From Bacteroidota bacterium (GTDB lineage: Bacteria; Bacteroidota; Bacteroidia; Chitinophagales; Chitinophagaceae), in contig JAEYUA010000280.1 of the NCBI GenBank assembly GCA_023433755.1, positions 1 to 18,696 of the forward strand: 18,696 nt of DNA, in the 5' to 3' direction. Made by a program: the position numbers and the translations under genes. Positions 14,429 through 18,696 of this stretch are shown here, one piece after another. Each line of letters opens with the position of its first letter. Position 1 is the stretch's first letter. A model generated the notes under the pieces. It was not told where the DNA came from. It searched no databases and saw nothing but the letters and a program-made list of their open reading frames with translations.

Positions 14429-14860
14429 ATGAGTACTATGATCAAGATTCAAGTAATCGGGCATCTTGGAAAAGACTGCACGGTAAACCAGGTAAACGGA
14501 AAAAATGTAATCAATTTCACTGTGGCGCACTCTGAAAAGTTCAAGGATAGCCAGGGTAACAACCAGGAGAGAACTACCTGGGTGGAATGTGCGTATTGGA
14601 CGGACAAAACTGGTATTGCACCTTATTTACTAAAAGGGCAGCAGGTTTATGTTGAAGGGAATCCAGAAGTAAGAACCTTTACACGCAATGATGGAACCAA
14701 TGGAGCTACTCTTTCCATGAGGGTTCGTGAAGTACAATTGCTGGGAAGAAAAGGTGATAATGCGGGTAATGGGAATGTGTCAGGTGGACAATCTTATCAA
14801 AAGCAGGAAGCTCCTGCACCAGCTATGAATGAAGAAATGTCAGACGATCTTCCTTTCTAA
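14429..14860 (+). CDS. ssb: Single-stranded DNA-binding protein
   Basis: 143 residues. The N-terminal OB fold (about 1-110) contains MIKIQVIGHLGKDCTVNQVNGKNVINFTVAHSEKF, the WVECAYWTDKTGIAPYLLKGQQVYVEG strand-helix block and the closing LSMRVREVQLLGRKGDN. A Gly/Asn/Gln-rich linker (about 111-132) leads to the acidic tip MSDDLPF, the element by which SSB recruits replication and repair partners. The length is in the usual range for a one-OB-fold SSB. The N-terminus departs from the common NxxxLxGxLGxDPE pattern (GKDCTVNQVNGK), so this may be a second, divergent SSB paralogue rather than the main one. It has its own promoter and terminator, so it is probably expressed separately from the SPFH operon. 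Confidence 0.94.
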   Translation: MSTMIKIQVIGHLGKDCTVNQVNGKNVINFTVAHSEKFKDSQGNNQERTTWVECAYWTDKTGIAPYLLKGQQVYVEGNPEVRTFTRNDGTNGATLSMRVREVQLLGRKGDNAGNGNVSGGQSYQKQEAPAPAMNEEMSDDLPF

Positions 14861-14883
14861 AAATACATTTGTTCTGATTGATC

Positions 14884-14909
14884 AATGCTCCAGTAATGGG
14901 GCATTTTTT
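14884..14909 (+). terminator. Rho-independent terminator of ssb
   Basis: An 8-bp stem (14884-14891 with 14898-14905, one G-T pair) with loop AGTAAT runs into a T tract at 14904-14909. It begins 24 nt after the ssb stop. Confidence 0.85.
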
Positions 14910-14910
14910 A

Positions 14911-14938
14911 TTCACCATTCACCATTCACCGTTCATGC
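14911..14938. repeat. 7-bp-period array between ssb and the thioredoxin gene (TTCACCA type)
   Basis: Units TTCACCA, TTCACCA, TTCACCG, TTCATGC in register. It lies just after the ssb terminator and just downstream of the minus-strand tlpA-like stop, so it is again at gene ends. The unit is unrelated to the AGCCATT family but the period is the same. Confidence 0.8.
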
Positions 14939-14942
14939 TGCC

Positions 14943-15479
14943 CTATCGACCTCTCAAATTCTTCCTCTCCATAAAATCCTTCAATAGCTTTTCATTTAGT
15001 TCAGTTGGATATCCATACCATACGATCCTGTTTTCATCATCAATCAGTACTGTCCGGGGAATGGCCATCGTTCCATTGTACTGGATGCGCAATAACTGGT
15101 GAATTTTTCTCGTACTGTCACTGGTAACGATGGTTTGAAAATCCACTTTGCGGAAGATCTGGCCGGTCTTGAATTTTTCTTCATAGGTCACGGAGAGAAA
15201 AACAATATTGCTGTCCCTGAATTTTTCCTGGAGTCGGTTGAGATGCGGAACTGCTTTGAGGCAGGGACGGCACCAGGTGGCCCAGAATTCGAGTACTTTG
15301 AATTTAGTATTGAAATTTTTATCAGAAGGTTCGTTGAGATGGTATTCCATTGATGGCAGGCTGTCGATCTTTGTGCCGATGAGTGACTGCTGGGCAGTAT
15401 ACAAATTTTGGGCATTTGCCTCTCTAGGAAGAAGAAAACAGATAATTGGAATGAACAGGTATAAAATGAATTTCATCAA
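14943..15479 (-). CDS. TlpA/ResA-like periplasmic thiol-disulfide oxidoreductase
   Basis: 178-residue exported thioredoxin-fold protein. A signal peptide spans about residues 1-23 (MMKFILYLFIPIICFLLPREANA), then the thioredoxin domain. The redox motif is C70-R-P-C73 in EFWATWCRPCLKAVPHL. The cis-proline loop is in MAIPRTVLIDDENRIVWYGYP, and both cysteines are present. Proteins of this family reduce or exchange disulfides in the envelope, for example in cytochrome c maturation or repair of exported proteins. No cytochrome-maturation genes are nearby, so the target is unknown. The gene stands alone, convergent with ssb. The start could be either of two adjacent Met codons (MMK). Confidence 0.92.
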   Translation of the reverse strand: MMKFILYLFIPIICFLLPREANAQNLYTAQQSLIGTKIDSLPSMEYHLNEPSDKNFNTKFKVLEFWATWCRPCLKAVPHLNRLQEKFRDSNIVFLSVTYEEKFKTGQIFRKVDFQTIVTSDSTRKIHQLLRIQYNGTMAIPRTVLIDDENRIVWYGYPTELNEKLLKDFMERKNLRGR

Positions 15480-15565
15480 TCGGGTATAAATATAAACTGT
15501 CTGTTTTTGATTTTAATTTCGAAGATTATTCTTTTTTCTTAGAGTAATTCTTTTCAAAAAAAGGC

Positions 15566-15678
15566 ATAGCCGGGAAGGCGGGAAGGACGGTAAGTAGTGA
15601 AATAAAGATTGAAGTTATCAATAGTCCCTTTGAAACATTAAAGGATGCAATGACTTTACTTACCGCCTTACCGGCTAT
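15566..15678. repeat. Inverted-repeat element, copy 2 (113 bp)
   Basis: The left end ATAGCCGGGAAGGCGGGAAG (15566-15585) is the near-inverse of the right end at 15658-15678, which reads ATAGCCGGTAAGGCGGTAAG on the other strand. It shares its left arm and the exact 15-mer AAGGACGGTAAGTAG (15583-15597) with the element at 8041-8205, but lacks that copy's 27-nt insert. No coding capacity. It occupies the middle of the 257-bp gap between the divergent tlpA-like and Ldh2-family genes. Confidence 0.7.
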
Positions 15679-15723
15679 CTCATTCATCCTTTGAGACACT
15701 ATAAAAATCAACTGAACAAAACT

Positions 15724-15731
15724 TATCTTGC
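15724..15731 (+). promoter_or_regulatory. Candidate -7 box of the Ldh2-family gene
   Basis: TATCTTGC differs by one or two positions from TAnnTTTG and lies 5 nt before the ATG at 15737. No TTG is found at the right distance upstream, so the call is weak. If real, the transcript would be almost leaderless. Confidence 0.3.
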
Positions 15732-15736
15732 AAAAC

Positions 15737-16831
15737 ATGAGTGTAAAGGTTTTTTCCTTTGAACAGTTATTCAGTTTTGCCTACAAGATATTCCTGAAAA
15801 TCGGTTGCAGTGAAGATGATGCCCTGCTGGCAACCAAGGTGCTGTTATCCGCTGACCTACGCGGCATCGATTCACATGGCATAGCACGCCTCAGTGGTTA
15901 TGTGCGTTTATGGGATGTAAAAAGAGTAAACGCCTGCGCTGAAATAAAAATCATTCATGAAACGCCATCCACAGCCACCATTGATGGTGACAGCGGGCTC
16001 GGACTGGTTGTAGCCCCAAGAGCCATGCAGGTCGCCATTGATAAAGCCAAACAGGTAGGAACCGGCTGGGTGAGTGTTCAGAACAGTAATCATTTCGGCA
16101 TTGCAGGTTATCATGCGATGATGGCTTTGGAATATGATATGATCGGGATTTGTATGACCAATGCGAGTCCGCTTGTGGCGCCAACTTTTTCCATCGAAAG
16201 ATTACTGGGTACCAATCCCATTTGTGTTGCCGTTCCCTCCGGCAAGGAGCCGGCTTTTGTTGCCGACCTGGCCACGACCACGGCAGCAAATGGCAAGCTT
16301 GAAATCCTTCAACGAAAAGGAGGTGTAGCTCCCATGGGATGGATCCAGGATAAACAAGGTAAGTCATCAACCGATCCCCATGAACTCAAAGCCGGTGGCG
16401 CTTTGCTGCCCCTGGGCGGCGACCGTGACCACGGCAGTCATAAAGGTTATGCGCTCGGTGCTGTGGTTGATATTTTTTCTGCTGTGCTCAGTGGTGCCAA
16501 TTATGGTCCCTGGGTTCCGCCCTTTCCTGCTTATGTACCCATGCCCACGGGCATGCCGGGCAAAGGTATCGGGCATTTCTTTGGTGCCATGCGCATCGAT
16601 GCTTTCCGTCCCGCGGATGATTTCAAACAGCACATGGACCAGTGGATCGAAAGATTCCGTTCCGCCAAAACCGCGGAAGGTTTTGAAAAGGTGATCATCC
16701 CCGGAGACCCGGAAAGGGAGATGGAAACAGAAAGAAGGATCAATGGTATTCCCCTCCTCGGACCTGTTGTTGATGACCTTCAATTCCTGGCTGAAAAGTT
16801 TGGGGTGGAACTGGAAGCCAATAGCCATTAG
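15737..16831 (+). CDS. Malate/L-lactate dehydrogenase family oxidoreductase (Ldh2/YlbC type)
   Basis: 364-residue NAD(P)-dependent 2-hydroxyacid dehydrogenase of the Ldh_2 family, which is unrelated to classical LDH/MDH and includes malate, ureidoglycolate, 2,3-diketo-L-gulonate and delta-1-piperideine-2-carboxylate reductases. Conserved blocks: LRGIDSHGIARL with H47, DGDSGLGLVVAPRAM, VQNSNHFGIAGYHAM with H119, LLGTNPICVAVPSG, FVADLATTTAANGK, and LGGDRDHGSHKGYALGAVVDIF. The substrate cannot be told from sequence. The ATG at 15737 is chosen; the frame is open further only through a TTG at 15728. The last codons (EANSH) and the stop lie in a heptad array, so the natural end may have been replaced by repeat DNA. 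The gene is divergent from tlpA and 113 nt ahead of the aspartate kinase. Confidence 0.92.
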   Translation: MSVKVFSFEQLFSFAYKIFLKIGCSEDDALLATKVLLSADLRGIDSHGIARLSGYVRLWDVKRVNACAEIKIIHETPSTATIDGDSGLGLVVAPRAMQVAIDKAKQVGTGWVSVQNSNHFGIAGYHAMMALEYDMIGICMTNASPLVAPTFSIERLLGTNPICVAVPSGKEPAFVADLATTTAANGKLEILQRKGGVAPMGWIQDKQGKSSTDPHELKAGGALLPLGGDRDHGSHKGYALGAVVDIFSAVLSGANYGPWVPPFPAYVPMPTGMPGKGIGHFFGAMRIDAFRPADDFKQHMDQWIERFRSAKTAEGFEKVIIPGDPEREMETERRINGIPLLGPVVDDLQFLAEKFGVELEANSH

Positions 16832-16855
16832 CCATTGGCCATTGGCCATTGGCGG
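16816..16855. repeat. 7-bp-period array spanning the Ldh2-family stop codon
   Basis: Units AGCCAAT, AGCCATT, AGCCATT, GGCCATT, GGCCATT, then GGCGG. This is the longest and most regular array here. It begins five codons before the stop of the dehydrogenase gene. Confidence 0.87.
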
Positions 16856-16915
16856 ATCGCTGCTGGAACTAAGAGGATCCCCAAGAAGAAAACGCAAAGG
16901 AAAACTTCTAAGCAA

Positions 16916-16923
16916 TAAATTTG
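16916..16923 (+). promoter_or_regulatory. Candidate -7 box of the aspartate kinase gene
   Basis: TAAATTTG matches the Bacteroidota -7 consensus exactly and lies 21 nt before the ATG at 16945. No TTG at the proper upstream distance was found. Confidence 0.45.
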
Positions 16924-16944
16924 CACCCCAATTAATTACCAGTC

Positions 16945-18306
16945 ATGCAGGATACAAATAGCCAGGGCATTATTACACCAGGAACATTCAAGATCATGAA
17001 ATTCGGTGGCACTTCGGTGGGCAAGCCACACCGTATGCACGAAGTAGCGAGGCTGGTAACTGCAGACAATGAGAAGAAGATCGTGGTACTGAGTGCCGTA
17101 TCTGGAACTACCAATGCACTGGTGGCTATAGGCAATGATCTTTCCACCGGCAACAAGGATGCAGCACGGGAAAAGATCCAGGCGCTGGAAGGGCAATACC
17201 GGCAGTTCATTACAGAGCTGGTAAAAAAACCACAGTCCATCACACAGGCTGAGAATATCTTGAAAGAACATTTCGAATTTCTTCATATCATTCTTCGCAT
17301 ATCCTTCAGTGATGCTTTGAACAAGGATATTTTAGCACAGGGTGAATTGCTCTCCACTAAACTATTTTCAGTTTACCTCGAAGAACAGAACATCTCACAT
17401 GAACTGATCCCCGCGCTGGAGTTCATGAGCATTGATGCCTATGATGAACCACAGGTGGAAGTGATCAGGGAAAAAATTTCCAGGGTGTTGGCTCAATATC
17501 CCAACCAAAGGCTGTTTATTACCCAGGGATATATCTGCCGCAATGCAAGGGGAGAAGTGGATAACCTGAAGAGAGGCGGAAGTGATTATTCCGCTTCATT
17601 GATTGCTGCAGCGGTGCAGGCTGCGGTTTGTGAAATATGGACCGACATCAATGGCATGCATAATAATGATCCAAGGATCGTAAACAAGACCATCCCCATT
17701 GAGCAACTCAGTTTTGACGAAGCCGCGGAGCTGGCCTATTTCGGTGCCAAGATCCTGCACCCGGCATCCATCTGGCCCGCGCAACAGTACAAAGTGCCGG
17801 TAAAACTGCTTAATACCATGGAGCCCGAAGCAAAGGGGACCACTATTGCGGAACATGCGGCTTCCAGTGGTGTGAAAGCAGTAGCGGCTAAGGATGGTAT
17901 CACAGCTATCAATGTAAAGAGCAGCCGCATGCTCCTGGCCTATGGTTTTTTGAGAAAGGTGTTTGAAGTGTTTGAAAAATACCGCACCTCCATTGATATG
18001 ATCACCACCTCCGAGGTTGCCGTTTCTCTTACAATCGACAATGATTCAGCACTCATTGAAATCGTACGGGAACTGGAAAGTTTCAGTTCCGTAAGTGTTG
18101 ATAAAGACCAGGCAATCGTTTCTATTGTCGGACATGAAATTGCTTCCCATGCAGATACCCTGAAAAAAGTGTTTGATAGTCTTGCTGATATTGATGTACG
18201 TATGGTATCTTATGGTGGCAGTGAGCACAATATTTCTGTGCTGGTACCTGCAGGACAGAAGACGGCGGTGCTGCAGCAGTTGAATGAGGGGTTGTTTGGA
18301 TTGTGA
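16945..18306 (+). CDS. Aspartate kinase (monofunctional)
   Basis: First enzyme of the aspartate pathway: phosphorylates L-aspartate, leading to lysine, threonine, methionine and diaminopimelate. The kinase domain spans about residues 16-290. KFGGTSVGK (about 19-27) binds phosphate, VDNLKRGGSDYSASLIAAAV (about 206-226) and IWTDINGMHNNDPRIV (about 232-247) form the active site, and FDEAAELAYFGAKILHP (about 257-273) is conserved. Two C-terminal ACT modules follow (about 305-380, INVKSSRMLLAYGFLRKVFEVF; and about 385-450), the usual allosteric domains for end-product feedback. No homoserine dehydrogenase is fused, and 453 residues fits lysC-type enzymes. The ATG at 16945 leaves a 15-residue lead before the family start; the ATG at 16996 (MKFGGTSVG) is an alternative. 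Which amino acid inhibits it cannot be told. Confidence 0.95.
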   Translation: MQDTNSQGIITPGTFKIMKFGGTSVGKPHRMHEVARLVTADNEKKIVVLSAVSGTTNALVAIGNDLSTGNKDAAREKIQALEGQYRQFITELVKKPQSITQAENILKEHFEFLHIILRISFSDALNKDILAQGELLSTKLFSVYLEEQNISHELIPALEFMSIDAYDEPQVEVIREKISRVLAQYPNQRLFITQGYICRNARGEVDNLKRGGSDYSASLIAAAVQAAVCEIWTDINGMHNNDPRIVNKTIPIEQLSFDEAAELAYFGAKILHPASIWPAQQYKVPVKLLNTMEPEAKGTTIAEHAASSGVKAVAAKDGITAINVKSSRMLLAYGFLRKVFEVFEKYRTSIDMITTSEVAVSLTIDNDSALIEIVRELESFSSVSVDKDQAIVSIVGHEIASHADTLKKVFDSLADIDVRMVSYGGSEHNISVLVPAGQKTAVLQQLNEGLFGL

Positions 18307-18310
18307 GAGG

Positions 18311-18338
18311 CAAGCTTCAAGCTGCAAGCTGCAAGATT
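18311..18338. repeat. 7-bp-period array after the aspartate kinase gene (CAAGCTG type)
   Basis: Units CAAGCTT, CAAGCTG, CAAGCTG, CAAGATT in register, 5 nt after the stop codon. Another gene-end array with the same period but a distinct unit. Confidence 0.8.
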
Positions 18339-18696
18339 CACTGGTTCCGAAAATAATTTCAACTCGGGTAGTTTAAACGCAAAGAACCAGCCTACGCTAA
18401 AGCTACGTCTGGCGCTGCGCAGAGGGTAACTCTTTACTAAAGAATTAAATTGTTACGCAAAGGGCGCCAATATTTAGCCTATAGAGTTCGTGCAGAGTAT
18501 TCGAACTTTTCTTCGCGTCTTCTTTGCGTAACCACTCCAGAAGTCTTAAAAATTTTGATCCTTCGCGTCCTTTGCTTGTGCCATGAAGTTAAACCTTAGT
18601 AAGGTTTAGCATGTTCTTTTACTGATGATGGGATTAGGGTGCTAACTAATGATCCATCGGCTGCGCTGTTCAGGCGGGGCAGTCAAACCACCCTAC
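18339..18696. other. Noncoding, repeat-rich region at the window end
   Basis: No convincing gene. The region contains a CGCTAAAGCT core at 18395-18404 (shared with 8069-8078); an exact 11-bp inverted repeat GTTACGCAAAG (18452-18462) and CTTTGCGTAAC (18522-18532) with a nested AGTTCG/CGAACT pair; two copies of CTTCGCGTC near 18511 and 18551; and a 19-bp palindrome at 18590-18608. The minus strand meets stops within nine codons of the window edge in all three frames. A 16-codon plus-strand frame from 18649 runs off the edge but is too short to judge. Confidence 0.6.
18590..18608. repeat. 19-bp perfect palindrome
   Basis: TAAACCTTAGTAAGGTTTA is symmetric around the central G at 18599. It could be a regulator site or a small hairpin; no adjacent gene is visible to decide. 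Confidence 0.55.

Noticed and set aside
18672..18696. CAGTCAAACCACCC near the window end resembles the complement of a conserved 23S rRNA segment (CAGTCAAACTACCC).
   Set aside because: The match is only 13 of 14 bases, the flanks diverge at once, and a match this short is expected by chance when comparing a window of this size with rRNA. No rRNA gene fragment is claimed.
18649..18696. Plus-strand open frame of 16 codons running off the window edge (ATG at 18649).
   Set aside because: Too short to judge, lies in repeat-rich DNA, and shows no recognisable motif.

Overview
The window looks like chromosomal DNA of a Bacteroidota bacterium, most likely in or near Chitinophagaceae. The evidence is the rpoA-rplQ pair with a bL17 tail rich in Ala, Glu and Pro, promoters that fit the Bacteroidota consensus (TTG, 19 bp, TAnnTTTG), scarce Shine-Dalgarno sequences, a secreted Asp-box (VPS10/BNR) protein, an acidic-tip SSB, and intergenic DNA full of short degenerate repeats. 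This placement is inference; no rRNA gene is present to confirm it.

Layout. 1-1722: rpoA and rplQ (end of the ribosomal-protein operon) closed by a strong two-way terminator. 1721-3115 (-): a polytopic membrane protein of GT-C-like architecture. 3208-5337 (+): carA, a GNAT acetyltransferase and aroQ. 5291-7937 (-): a FUSC-family membrane protein whose 3' end overlaps aroQ, and a single-domain response regulator. 7938-8267: noncoding, with a mosaic inverted-repeat element and a minus-strand terminator. 8268-10766 (-): a secreted ten-Asp-box propeller protein, divergent from a secreted MORN-like protein (10816-11517). 11536-12465 (-): an NAD(P)-binding epimerase-like protein.

12466-14238 is the most interesting part: a compact operon encoding an SPFH membrane protein, a two-helix membrane protein, a 58-residue Arc-type ribbon-helix-helix protein that overlaps the preceding gene, and a possible 24-residue membrane peptide. 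Its promoter carries two copies of the 8-bp palindrome TGATATCA at 11-bp spacing over the predicted start site. That is a plausible operator for the encoded Arc-like protein, which would make this a self-regulated membrane module. ssb follows with its own promoter, a Shine-Dalgarno sequence and a terminator.

14943-18306: a TlpA-like thioredoxin (-), a second inverted-repeat element, an Ldh2-family dehydrogenase and a monofunctional aspartate kinase. 18307-18696 is noncoding and repeat-rich.

Across the window, nine intergenic arrays share an exact 7-bp period but have different unit sequences. Most sit at gene ends, and three supply the last codons and the stop codon of unrelated proteins. 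Most genes are unlinked housekeeping or envelope functions; only rpoA/rplQ and the SPFH cluster look like true multi-gene units.
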